Of a DNA stretch of 16,235 nt, positions 7,186-13,364 are shown piece after piece. The stretch is taken from the NCBI GenBank assembly GCA_030671565.1, contig DAOVIC010000016.1:1-16235 (forward strand). Reading direction: 5' to 3'. The position numbers were made by a program, and so were the translations under genes. How positions within the stretch are numbered: the first letter of the stretch is position 1; every line of letters begins with the position of its first letter. Origin of the DNA: Anaerohalosphaeraceae bacterium. GTDB taxonomy: Bacteria > Planctomycetota > Phycisphaerae > Sedimentisphaerales > Anaerohalosphaeraceae. The notes under the pieces are model-generated. The model had not been told where the DNA came from, searched no databases, and saw only the letters and a program-made list of their open reading frames with translations.

Positions 7186-7539
7186 ATGACAAAGTATGAA
7201 AGAGCAAGTCAAATTTGGGCAGTTCTTGCCTGGGCGGCAAAGAATCGTCAGACACTGACATACAGCCACCTTTCAAAACTTATCGGGGTTCCAACTGCGG
7301 GACTCGGGCAACTTCTTGAACCAATTCAATCTTACTGTATAGAAAAAAGGATACCTCCGTTAACAATTCTTGTCGTCCAGCAAGACTCAGGTCGCCCTGG
7401 CATCGGTTTCACTGGAGCAAATGTGGACGAGTATGCCAAAGCGTATATGGATGTTTACAGAAAAGACTGGCTTGAACACGGTAACCCTCAACCAGAAAGA
7501 CTGGAGGTGGCCACAAAGAAACACCCTTCAAATGGGTGA
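7186..7539 (+). CDS. Conserved-type hypothetical protein with a helix-turn-helix-like N-terminal half
   Basis: A 117-residue soluble protein with a good ribosome site (AGGAG, 7-8 bases before the ATG). I recognise its pattern (MTKYERASQIWAVLAWAAKN, then LTYSHLSKLIGVPTAGLGQLLEPI) as that of a family of small uncharacterised proteins in bacterial accessory regions, but no function is established to my knowledge. Residues 24-44 look like a winged-helix or helix-turn-helix unit. The following PPLTILVVQQDSGRPGIGF has the rhythm of the TYGELA...P.HRVV...GR.GG segment of the alkyltransferase-like DNA-binding domain. That would suggest DNA binding without a catalytic cysteine; this is inference only. 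It stands alone between recJ and a minus-strand gene, with its own promoter, in AT-rich surroundings. Confidence 0.75.
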   Translation: MTKYERASQIWAVLAWAAKNRQTLTYSHLSKLIGVPTAGLGQLLEPIQSYCIEKRIPPLTILVVQQDSGRPGIGFTGANVDEYAKAYMDVYRKDWLEHGNPQPERLEVATKKHPSNG

Positions 7540-7596
7540 GGACTTAGAAGAAGCAACGGGAAGTTGTGATACTGATTTTATAAGCATTGTTTAGAA

Positions 7597-7638
7597 GTTA
7601 GCGGTGCGCTATTTTTTTGTTAAGCTGTGCCGCCTAAC
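7597..7638. terminator. Imperfect hairpin with a T-tract at the end of the 7620-8480 gene
   Basis: GTTAG (7597-7601) pairs with CTAAC (7634-7638). After a one-base bulge, CGGTGC (7602-7607) pairs with GTGCCG (7627-7632) through two wobbles. The loop contains seven T in a row (7612-7618). It lies between two converging genes and covers the TAA stop of the minus-strand gene. A bidirectional terminator is the simplest reading, but the T-tract is in the loop and does not follow the stem, so confidence is modest. Confidence 0.35.
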
Positions 7639-8480
7639 GAAGCCAAGAAACTATCAAGTTGTTCCTTAACTTGCTCTGTGTTTCTATTAATCAACTCTTT
7701 ATAGCTTTCTATATCCGTATCAATCTCCAATTCCTTACGGACACCTATCATAACTGGGACTTGCAAATTTGTTATTGCTTTCATTTCATCCATAAGCTCT
7801 AAGGCAAACTTCTTAGTATATTCGTTTATCTTATTCCAGCATTCATTCCTTTTGTCCGCCATATCCTTAGCTATTTCTTGTTGAACTTTAAATGATGCAT
7901 CAAGCTTATTGAACACTTGTTCATCTTGCACGACAGATTCATTTTGATGACGCATCTCTGCTAAAAGTCGTTTAATCTCTACTTGGGTTTCGTCGTAGTG
8001 TTTATTTATGATAGCAATTTGGGTTTTTTGGTCATTTATTGGAATGACCTTGGCCATCATTTTAAATAGAACATCACTGTATGCGATCATTAGTTCACTG
8101 CTCGCTCTACCTGTTTCCTCTTCGGCCACAAGCCCCAACTTTGCGAAAGAAACAAAAAAATTTTGAAGCTCATCCCCAATGTTTATTTTTGTAAGATCTA
8201 GTTGAGTAAGTGAACCAAGATAGCTATTTGCTCTAACAAGCTCTTCTGCGGCATTTAGGTATACTTCACGCCTCATAGTAGCTTTTCGCTCAATAGCTTT
8301 GAGTTTCGAGTCATGCTCCAATTGAATTTTAAGTCGTTTGGCGTGACTTTTATTGGATATCAAAACACCTCCAAAAGCGATTATAGACCCCAAAACCACC
8401 GACCATATATTTATTGGAATACTTTTAAATGCGTCAAACAATGTCATACCTCTTGATAGAAACTTAACAAAATATTCCAT
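7620..8480 (-). CDS. Membrane-anchored coiled-coil protein of unknown function, downstream of rmuC
   Basis: A 286-residue protein I do not recognise. Residues 1-22 are a short amphipathic lead, 24-42 (IWSVVLGSIIAFGGVLIS) form one transmembrane helix, and a basic KSHAKRLK follows, which by the positive-inside rule puts the rest in the cytoplasm. The remainder is almost all helix, rich in Glu, Lys and Gln, with probable coiled coils at about 47-75 and 155-235. It starts 15 bases after the stop codon of rmuC on the same strand and so is probably cotranscribed with it. Both proteins share the layout of one N-terminal membrane helix followed by a coiled coil. The gene is visibly more AT-rich than rmuC, which suggests later acquisition. 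M12 (8447) is an alternative start. Confidence 0.75.
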   Translation of the reverse strand: MEYFVKFLSRGMTLFDAFKSIPINIWSVVLGSIIAFGGVLISNKSHAKRLKIQLEHDSKLKAIERKATMRREVYLNAAEELVRANSYLGSLTQLDLTKINIGDELQNFFVSFAKLGLVAEEETGRASSELMIAYSDVLFKMMAKVIPINDQKTQIAIINKHYDETQVEIKRLLAEMRHQNESVVQDEQVFNKLDASFKVQQEIAKDMADKRNECWNKINEYTKKFALELMDEMKAITNLQVPVMIGVRKELEIDTDIESYKELINRNTEQVKEQLDSFLASLGGTA

Positions 8481-8495
8481 GGCTTCCGAGTTCTT

Positions 8496-9515
8496 TTATT
8501 CTGCTTGTTGTATATTATTTAGTTCCATTGTAAACTTGTCCAGCTTTCTTTGTCCGTCGTCGTATTGGCCGTAGGCGTTTTTTATGTGTTTGCCGAGGAC
8601 CGACCAAGTATTGCCAAAGTCCGTAAAGTCCGCTGTCAGGGTTCTTAGGTTTTGCCTTATCTCGGCTGCTTGTTTTTCTATTTGCATTCCGTGGAGGCCC
8701 ATTACTACTGTCATCAGGTAAACGTATAACAAATTCGGTGAGACTGGAATGACCTTTTTTTCCAGTGCATATTTTAATATGTCTGTCTTGTCGGTGTCGT
8801 ACCTTATAACCGTTTCATAGTATATGTTTTCGGCTGGGATGTACATCAGGGCGAAATCCAATGTGCCCTCTTCGGGGTTTATATAATTAGATGCTATCTT
8901 GTCTATGTGCTTTGTTACGTCTCGGTGAAACTGGGTTCGCAGTTTTGTTCGCTCTGCGTCGTCCTGGGATGCGGCTAACATTTCGAAAGCAGGTAGAGGA
9001 AATTTTGCGTCTATTGGGACTGAGTAGTCTACCAGTTTTGCTATGGCGTCTACTACTTTACCGTTTTTGAAGTGGTGCTGGAATTCGTAGCTTTCTGCGG
9101 GGAGGATATCCTTTAGTAGATTTTCCAATGACCTTTCGCCCAGCTGGCCCCTTAACTTTGGACTTTTGAGGATGTCCTGCAATTTCCTTACGTCAGTACC
9201 TACACTGATCATCTGCTGGCTCGAGGACTGCAGTTCGCCGAGCTGTTTGTGGAGTCTGGTTAGGGTGTCCTGACTTGAGCGGACGTATTGGCCGATGTCT
9301 TTTTGGCCCGACTGGAGGTTTTTTTCAACGGTTTGACCGAATTTGTCTTGTGAGCCTTTTATGGAATCGAGCTGCTGGGCGAGCATTGTTATTGATGCAC
9401 TTTGGGCGGAAATGTCGCGGCGGCTTTGAGCGGTGGACATCATCAGGCAGACTACCAGTACGATAACCACCAGTACAAGCAGGGCCGCTGTCATCATTAA
9501 TATCGTTGTAAGCAT
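8496..9515 (-). CDS. rmuC: RmuC-family DNA recombination protein
   Basis: RmuC proteins limit inversions and rearrangements at short inverted repeats; a nuclease-type fold is predicted for the core. This one has 339 residues. An N-terminal membrane anchor (about 4-25, LTTILMMTAALLVLVVIVLV) is followed by a coiled coil at about 30-112. The RmuC domain runs from about 115, with LKSPKLRGQLGERSLENLLKDILP, then GKVVDAIAKL, VPIDAKFPLPAFE, and LMYIPAENIYYE. VIPVSPNLLYVYL and the terminal helices complete it. The G..GE...LE and PIDAKFPL motifs are diagnostic. The ATG at 9515 is preceded by CGGAG, and a good promoter lies 20-50 bases upstream. An unknown coiled-coil membrane protein follows after 15 bases. 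Confidence 0.94.
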   Translation of the reverse strand: MLTTILMMTAALLVLVVIVLVVCLMMSTAQSRRDISAQSASITMLAQQLDSIKGSQDKFGQTVEKNLQSGQKDIGQYVRSSQDTLTRLHKQLGELQSSSQQMISVGTDVRKLQDILKSPKLRGQLGERSLENLLKDILPAESYEFQHHFKNGKVVDAIAKLVDYSVPIDAKFPLPAFEMLAASQDDAERTKLRTQFHRDVTKHIDKIASNYINPEEGTLDFALMYIPAENIYYETVIRYDTDKTDILKYALEKKVIPVSPNLLYVYLMTVVMGLHGMQIEKQAAEIRQNLRTLTADFTDFGNTWSVLGKHIKNAYGQYDDGQRKLDKFTMELNNIQQAE

Positions 9516-9536
9516 AATTCTAGTCTCCGGCTATTC

Positions 9537-9564
9537 ATTATATGGGGTATACGTGAAAGGTCAA
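9537..9564 (-). promoter_or_regulatory. Sigma-70 promoter of rmuC
   Basis: On the minus strand TTGACC (9559-9564) and TATAAT (9537-9542) are separated by 16 bases. The -10 box is consensus and the -35 differs at one position. Transcription would begin near 9530, just before the rmuC ribosome site. Confidence 0.7.
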
Positions 9565-9790
9565 TAGGTCAAGTTTAATCAGGGTGCTCTATTGAAAACC
9601 CGCCCGCCAAGAACATGTGATCCTGCGTTTTTTTGTCAAAAGTGGTTCTCTGAAGGCATTCGGCCTGTCATGGTGGCAGTTTATTATTGATCAGCCTGCT
9701 ATTTTGCCAGAGGCACATCTCAGGTAAACCAGCACGTAATTCCTTTTATTTCAAGCAGTTACATATAACTGGCCCCCCTGTTTGCGTCAC
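9565..9790. other. Gene-free upstream region of groESL
   Basis: This stretch between the divergent rmuC and groES promoters encodes nothing credible. It contains only small inverted repeats, for example TGCC-AGA-GGCA near 9705-9715 and an imperfect CTGTC...GGCAG near 9665-9679. No CIRCE-type TTAGCACTC-N9-GAGTGCTAA and no NifA-type TGT-N10-ACA element was found. It is where an enhancer for the sigma-54 promoter at 9791 would be expected, but none could be named. Confidence 0.5.
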
Positions 9791-9806
9791 TGGCACGCGA
9801 TTTGCT
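9791..9806 (+). promoter_or_regulatory. Sigma-54 (RpoN) promoter upstream of groES
   Basis: TGGCACGCGATTTGCT fits the sigma-54 consensus TGGCAC-N5-TTGCW at every defined position. The invariant GG (9792-9793) and GC (9804-9805) are separated by exactly 10 bases, as the -24/-12 rule demands. It points toward groES, and transcription would begin near 9817, leaving a leader of about 109 bases. Sigma-54 promoters need an AAA+ activator bound upstream; none is encoded in the window. Confidence 0.65.
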
Positions 9807-9847
9807 TTGTTAACTTACTGTCTGGCGGTTTTATTGCGCCGTCAGTA

Positions 9848-9875
9848 TTGAAGTTGTTTCAAGATATTTTATAAT
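9848..9875 (+). promoter_or_regulatory. Sigma-70-type promoter of groESL with an inverted repeat over the -35
   Basis: TTGAAG (9848-9853) and a consensus TATAAT (9870-9875) are separated by 16 bases. The -35 is the left end of a perfect inverted repeat, TTGAA-GTTGT-TTCAA (9848-9862). A protein bound to this repeat would block RNA polymerase, so it is a candidate operator in a position where many bacteria keep CIRCE/HrcA. Transcription would start near 9882. Confidence 0.55.
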
Positions 9876-9925
9876 GACAGAAATAATCGCTAAACACAGT
9901 TTTCCACATGAAAGGAGTAATACGG

Positions 9926-10213
9926 ATGAAAATCAGACCACTGGCTGACAAAGTTCTTGTCCAGCGTCTCGAGGCAGAATCAGTAACCGCAGGGGGCATT
10001 GTGCTTCCGGAATCGGCTAAAGAGAGACCTCAACGCGGCAAGGTCGTAAGCGTCGGCGATGGCAAAATGCTCGATGACGGTACACGGGCTAAAATGGGCG
10101 TCAAAAAAGGGGACGAGGTTCTCTTTACCAGCTATGCAGGCACAGACGTCAAGATCGATGGCAAGGAATATCTTGTCATGGACGAAAACGGCATAATGGC
10201 AATAATCGCATAA
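9926..10213 (+). CDS. groES: Co-chaperonin GroES
   Basis: A 95-residue GroES/Hsp10. Seven copies form the lid that closes the GroEL cavity. The N-terminus MKIRPLADKVLVQRLEAE, the mobile loop with GGIVLPESAKERPQRG at about residues 23-38 (IVL contacts GroEL), VKKGDEVLFTSYAGTDVKIDG and the YLVMDENGIMAII ending are all canonical. The ATG at 9926 is chosen because AAAGGAG lies 9 bases upstream; the in-frame ATG at 9908 lies before that site and would add six residues absent from the family. groEL follows after 72 bases. That spacer contains a small hairpin (CCGGC-AATTTC-GCCGG, 10240-10255) which might mark processing or partial attenuation. Confidence 0.97.
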   Translation: MKIRPLADKVLVQRLEAESVTAGGIVLPESAKERPQRGKVVSVGDGKMLDDGTRAKMGVKKGDEVLFTSYAGTDVKIDGKEYLVMDENGIMAIIA

Positions 10214-10285
10214 GACCTTAACATAAGTTGTTAACTTTTCCGGCAATTTCGCCGGTATATTTAAAGCTAGAAACAGGAGATAAAT

Positions 10286-11908
10286 ATGGCAGCAAAAAAG
10301 ATTGCCTTTGATACCGAAGCAAGGGCCGCTATCAGCGAGGGAGTTAAAAAACTCGCCAAGGCAGTGAAGATCACCCTTGGACCATGCGGTCGTAATGTAA
10401 TACTGGAAAAATCATTCGGAAGTCCGACGGTAACCAAAGACGGCGTAACTGTCGCCAAAGAGATCGAGCTCGAAGACGCTTATGAGAATATGGGCGCCCA
10501 GATGGTCAAGGAAGTAGCTTCAAAGACATCGAATGTCGCCGGTGACGGAACTACGACAGCGACGATCCTTGGCGAAGCGATCTACCTTGAAGGTCTTAAA
10601 AATATTACGGCAGGTGCAAATGCGATGCAGGTTAAGCGCGGTATCGACAAGGCTGTTGCAGCGATAGTCGATGCACAGGCCAAAGCGAGTATCGCGATTG
10701 AATCCACCAAACAGATCCAACAGGTTGCAACTTGCTCTGCGAACCAGGATATCGAGATCGGCAAGACAATGGCCAAGGCCATGGAAAAAGTCGGCAAGGA
10801 TGGTGTCATCACAGTCGAAGAAGGACAATCGCTCGACACTACCGTTGAGCTTTTGGAAGGTATGCAGTTTGACAAGGGATTCCTTAGTCCGCATTTCGTG
10901 ACCAATCCTGAAGATAGAACCGTTGTTCTGGACAAGCCTTTTATTCTTATATTTGAGAAGAAGATCAGTTCTGTCAAGTCGCTGGTTCCTATCCTTGAAG
11001 CAGTGGCCAAGAAGTCTCGTCCGCTGCTTATCATCGCAGAAGACGTTGAAGGAGAAGCACTGACAACACTGGTCGTCAATAAACTTCGCGGTGTGCTTAA
11101 CGTTGCAGCCGTTAAGGCTCCAGGATTTGGCGACAGGCGAAAGGCCCTGCTGCAGGACATCGCACTATTGACGGACGGACAGGCAGTCTTTGAGGACCTG
11201 GGCATCGATCTTGAAAAACTGGAACTTAGCCAACTCGGACAAGCGAAACGAATTACGATCGATAAGGACAGCACGATTATCGTCGAAGGTGCAGGCAGCA
11301 CGGGAGATATCAAGGGTCGTATCGAACAGATCAAGAGAGAGATCGACACGACCGACAGCGATTACGACCGAGAGAAGCTGCAGGAACGTCTGGCGAAGCT
11401 GGCAGGCGGTGTGGCACAGATCAACGTCGGCGCCGCGACCGAGGCCGAGGTAAAAGAAAAGAAGGCCCGCGTCGAAGATGCACTACACGCATGCAGAGCT
11501 GCGATCGAAGAGGGTATTCTTCCCGGCGGCGGGATCAGTTCGCTGAAAATACTGAGCTGTCTTGGCAAAGTCAAGTGCACAGGCGACGAGAAAATAGGCG
11601 TTGATATCATCCGAAGAGCGGTACTTGCTCCGATCAAGCAGATCGCAACTAATGCCGGTCTCGACGGATCGATCATTGCCCAGAAGGTCATCGAAAACGA
11701 TGACTTTAATTACGGTTATGACGCTATGAGAAAAGAGTATGGCGACATGGTCAAATTCGGTGTTATCGTTCCGACAAAAGTGGAACGGACCGCGCTGCAA
11801 AACGGTGCATCCATCGCTTCGCTGCTGCTTACGACAGACGCAGTGGTAAGCGAGATCCCCGAAGATAAGCCGGCGGCGGGGATGGGCGGCGGAATGCCTC
11901 CAATGTAA
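10286..11908 (+). CDS. groEL: Chaperonin GroEL (Hsp60)
   Basis: A 540-residue group I chaperonin that forms the double-ring ATP-driven folding chamber. Numbering matches the E. coli protein: Asp52 in TVTKDGVTV, the ATP-binding GDGTTT at 86-91, and catalytic Asp398 in [12 protein letters not shown] are present. The apical domain (about 190-375) contains [12 protein letters not shown], and [22 protein letters not shown] is canonical. The tail is short, GMGGGMPPM, in place of a long GGM repeat. Several normally well-kept positions differ: GPCGRN where GPKGRN is usual (Cys34), VATCSAN for VGTISAN, HACRAA for HATRAA, and QNGASIA for QNAASVA. An AGGAG precedes the ATG. It forms an operon with groES and is closed by a strong intrinsic terminator. 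Confidence 0.97.
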   Translation: MAAKKIAFDTEARAAISEGVKKLAKAVKITLGPCGRNVILEKSFGSPTVTKDGVTVAKEIELEDAYENMGAQMVKEVASKTSNVAGDGTTTATILGEAIYLEGLKNITAGANAMQVKRGIDKAVAAIVDAQAKASIAIESTKQIQQVATCSANQDIEIGKTMAKAMEKVGKDGVITVEEGQSLDTTVELLEGMQFDKGFLSPHFVTNPEDRTVVLDKPFILIFEKKISSVKSLVPILEAVAKKSRPLLIIAEDVEGEALTTLVVNKLRGVLNVAAVKAPGFGDRRKALLQDIALLTDGQAVFEDLGIDLEKLELSQLGQAKRITIDKDSTIIVEGAGSTGDIKGRIEQIKREIDTTDSDYDREKLQERLAKLAGGVAQINVGAATEAEVKEKKARVEDALHACRAAIEEGILPGGGISSLKILSCLGKVKCTGDEKIGVDIIRRAVLAPIKQIATNAGLDGSIIAQKVIENDDFNYGYDAMRKEYGDMVKFGVIVPTKVERTALQNGASIASLLLTTDAVVSEIPEDKPAAGMGGGMPPM

Positions 11909-11924
11909 AGAGTAATTAAGCCTG

Positions 11925-11955
11925 GCGGGCCCTGTCAAAGGGGCCCGCTTTTTTT
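11925..11955 (+). terminator. Intrinsic terminator of the groESL operon
   Basis: GCGGGCCC (11925-11932) and GGGCCCGC (11941-11948) form a perfect 8-bp GC stem with an 8-base loop (TGTCAAAG), followed directly by seven T. It lies 16 bases after the groEL stop and just before the next gene, whose ribosome site AAGGA begins within a base of the T-run. Confidence 0.92.
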
Positions 11956-11967
11956 AAGGACAGAGAT

Positions 11968-12243
11968 ATGTTTCGTTTCCATTCTAACCAAATATCGCAG
12001 GCAACTGGTGCGATAGCTAAAACGGTATTTATAGTTGGCCTGCTGCTTGTAGGTTTTGGTGTATTGATCCTGAAATTTCCGGAAGTATTCGCAACGCTTG
12101 CGGCGTTTGTGTTTTTCTTTGCAGGTGCAGGGACTGTAAGCTATGCCATCAAGTTATTCATTGCGTCACGAAAACTATCGAAACATGAACACGAAGCTTT
12201 CAGGGACAATGTAAGAATACACGATCCTGATGAAAACAGATAG
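11968..12243 (+). CDS. Small two-helix membrane protein, unknown function
   Basis: A 91-residue protein I cannot assign to a family. Two hydrophobic segments are clear: about 17-37 (AKTVFIVGLLLVGFGVLIL) and about 43-66 (LAAFVFFFAGAGTVSYAIKLFI), joined by a tight turn KFPEVF. They are followed by a charged soluble tail of about 25 residues (SRKLSKHEHEAFRDNVRIHDPDENR). This is a hairpin topology with both ends probably on the cytoplasmic side. AAGGA lies 7 bases before the ATG at 11968. It starts 12 bases past the groEL terminator, so expression may come from read-through of that terminator or from an unseen promoter. A small GAAG/CTTC hairpin and the inverted repeat ACAAGA-AGTAG-TCTTGT (12288-12304) follow the stop. 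No functional claim is made. Confidence 0.7.
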   Translation: MFRFHSNQISQATGAIAKTVFIVGLLLVGFGVLILKFPEVFATLAAFVFFFAGAGTVSYAIKLFIASRKLSKHEHEAFRDNVRIHDPDENR

Positions 12244-12549
12244 TAGGCAGCAGTGAACGATTTCGTCTTCGGCGAAGCTAATTTATAACAAGAAGTAGTC
12301 TTGTCCGAGATTCCCCCTTTTTTTCATATCCTTAGACTTTTTGCGCGACGTCTTTCGTTATTTTTGCGCGTAGCCATCTGCCATTATTGTGTGAGTAAAA
12401 AGCTACGGTAAAAAGCCTATTACGTCTTGGAAAAGACTTAAGTTATGACGATAGTAAAAGTGTGGCAAGTGGTTGCAAAAGATTTTAGGCTCTTTGGGTG
12501 GCTTAGGGAAGTTAAGAATTTACCTGTGATCAGGTGTTGGGGAATAAAG
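12244..12549. other. Gene-free region before the hairpin array
   Basis: No open frame here is credible. Two inverted repeats are visible: ACAAGA-AGTAG-TCTTGT (12288-12304) and ACCTG-TGAT-CAGGT (12522-12535), the latter ending 14 bases before the first array copy. The first could serve as a terminator stem for the 11968 gene, but no T-run follows directly. Confidence 0.45.
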
Positions 12550-12641
12550 CTATTAAATCGCCTTTCCATATCACTGATACCGCTGGAGCTTTGAGTAGGA
12601 GGGGCATCCCCGCACATGTCCCTCCTCCAAAGCGTCTAACG
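12550..12641 (+). repeat. 219-bp-period hairpin repeat, copy 1
   Basis: A 92-nt block identical to copy 2 at every base. From left to right it holds ATTAAATCG, the palindrome TATCA-C-TGATA (12569-12579), and a long imperfect hairpin (12588-12633). The hairpin stems are GCTTTG with CAAAGC (6 bp) and AGGAGGGG with TCCCTCCT (8 bp, one wobble), with a 3/1 internal loop and a 14-base apical loop. Weaker similarity to copy 2 continues to about 12675 and includes the small stem AAGCC-AAATAA-GGCTT (12659-12674). No T-run follows the stem, so it is not an ordinary terminator. Confidence 0.9.
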
Positions 12642-12768
12642 GGACAGATGGTGTGAACAAGCCAAATAAGGCTTTATAGAAAATGAGGTTAATTGAAATA
12701 ACATGATGAATAGACCGGAAATAATGAGCTTTCTTGAGAGTACACAAATGGTCCGGCCTAGAGTTACA

Positions 12769-12860
12769 CTATTAAATCGCCTTTCCATATCACTGATACC
12801 GCTGGAGCTTTGAGTAGGAGGGGCATCCCCGCACATGTCCCTCCTCCAAAGCGTCTAACG
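12769..12860 (+). repeat. 219-bp-period hairpin repeat, copy 2
   Basis: The second copy, exactly 219 bp after copy 1 and identical over 92 nt. The palindrome is at 12788-12798 and the hairpin at 12807-12852. Similarity to copy 1 continues at lower level to about 12894 (GACAGATGGT, CCAAATAAG); the remaining roughly 93 bp of the unit bear no resemblance to the matching part of unit 1. The sharp change from identity to divergence suggests selection or gene conversion acting on the block. Confidence 0.9.
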
Positions 12861-12987
12861 AGACAGATGGTATGAATGACCCAAATAAGACCTTTTTGAT
12901 TACAATTAATGAGATATAAAGTGGTAAATACACTAAAATTTACACAGCGTCTTAGGAAAGAAAAGTCAGGTGGAGGAGGAGTGAGGA

Positions 12988-13071
12988 TATTAAATCGTCC
13001 TTTCCATATCACTGATACCGCTGGAGCTTTGGGCAGGAGGGGCAACCACGCACTTGTCCCTCCTCCAAAGC
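12988..13071 (+). repeat. 219-bp-period hairpin repeat, copy 3 (diverged)
   Basis: The third copy, again 219 bp on. One T is inserted near its left end, while the palindrome (13007-13017) and hairpin arms (13026-13071) are in register. Compared with copies 1 and 2 the hairpin has five substitutions, two in the internal loop (AGT to GGC) and three in the apical loop; both stem pairs are untouched. To the right, CTAA and CGAGAC resemble the matching part of copy 2 with small insertions. After that the sequence is unique. Confidence 0.85.
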
Positions 13072-13259
13072 ACTTGGCTAAGGACGAGACCCGCCATATA
13101 TATTAGCTGGATGTTACTGTTTCGGCATTCTTTCAAAAATTTATTAGCCTTTTACGAAGAATTTGTAGTTTTTCCCGCCGGTGATGAGCATTTTACACAT
13201 CCGAGCGATGTCCAATATATCGCAAGTTTCTTGATTCTTGCATGTTGACACTTCAGGGT
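13072..13259. other. Unassigned sequence between the array and the mutase promoter
   Basis: About 190 bases without repeats or a supported gene. An open frame here starts with TTG at 13054 inside copy 3 and has no family resemblance. I see nothing else in it. Confidence 0.4.
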
Positions 13260-13288
13260 TTGATGTTTAAACTTAGGCTTTGTAACAT
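13260..13288 (+). promoter_or_regulatory. Possible promoter of the phosphohexomutase gene
   Basis: TTGATG (13260-13265) and TAACAT (13283-13288) are 17 bases apart. The boxes match consensus only in part; an alternative pair TTGCCC/TGTATT lies at 13321-13350 with 18 bases. The leader would be about 70 bases. Confidence 0.3.
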
Positions 13289-13364
13289 TCTAAGGCCCTG
13301 GGTCTTTAGAAAACGGTTTTTTGCCCGGTTTTGATACGTTAATCTGTATTATTTGGAGCACGAA

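Noticed and set aside
7597..7638. GTTAG...CTAAC inverted repeat at the end of the 7620 gene as an integron or transposon recombination site
   Set aside because: The outer words are in the wrong order for attC (GTT first, AAC last), there is no duplicated target, and no recombinase is nearby. A terminator is the simpler reading.
12634..12700. attC-like integron site: GTCTAAC (RYYYAAC) at the end of array copy 1
   Set aside because: No GTTRRRY partner occurs at the right distance, and copy 3 lacks the GTCTAAC word. No integrase is present in the window.
12764..13045. A 93-codon minus-strand frame spanning copies 2 and 3 of the array, with an internal repeat (KAPAVSVIWKG twice)
   Set aside because: The repeat in the protein is only the DNA repeat read through, because 219 is a multiple of 3. 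There is no ribosome site or family resemblance, and copy 1 does not continue the frame.
12550..13071. CRISPR array
   Set aside because: The repeat blocks are about 90 nt with spacers of about 127 nt, only three copies, and no cas genes; outside CRISPR dimensions.
12909..13106. A 65-codon plus-strand frame through copy 3
   Set aside because: The matching frame in copies 1 and 2 contains a stop (TTTGAGTAG region). Conservation follows the hairpin stems and not codon positions.
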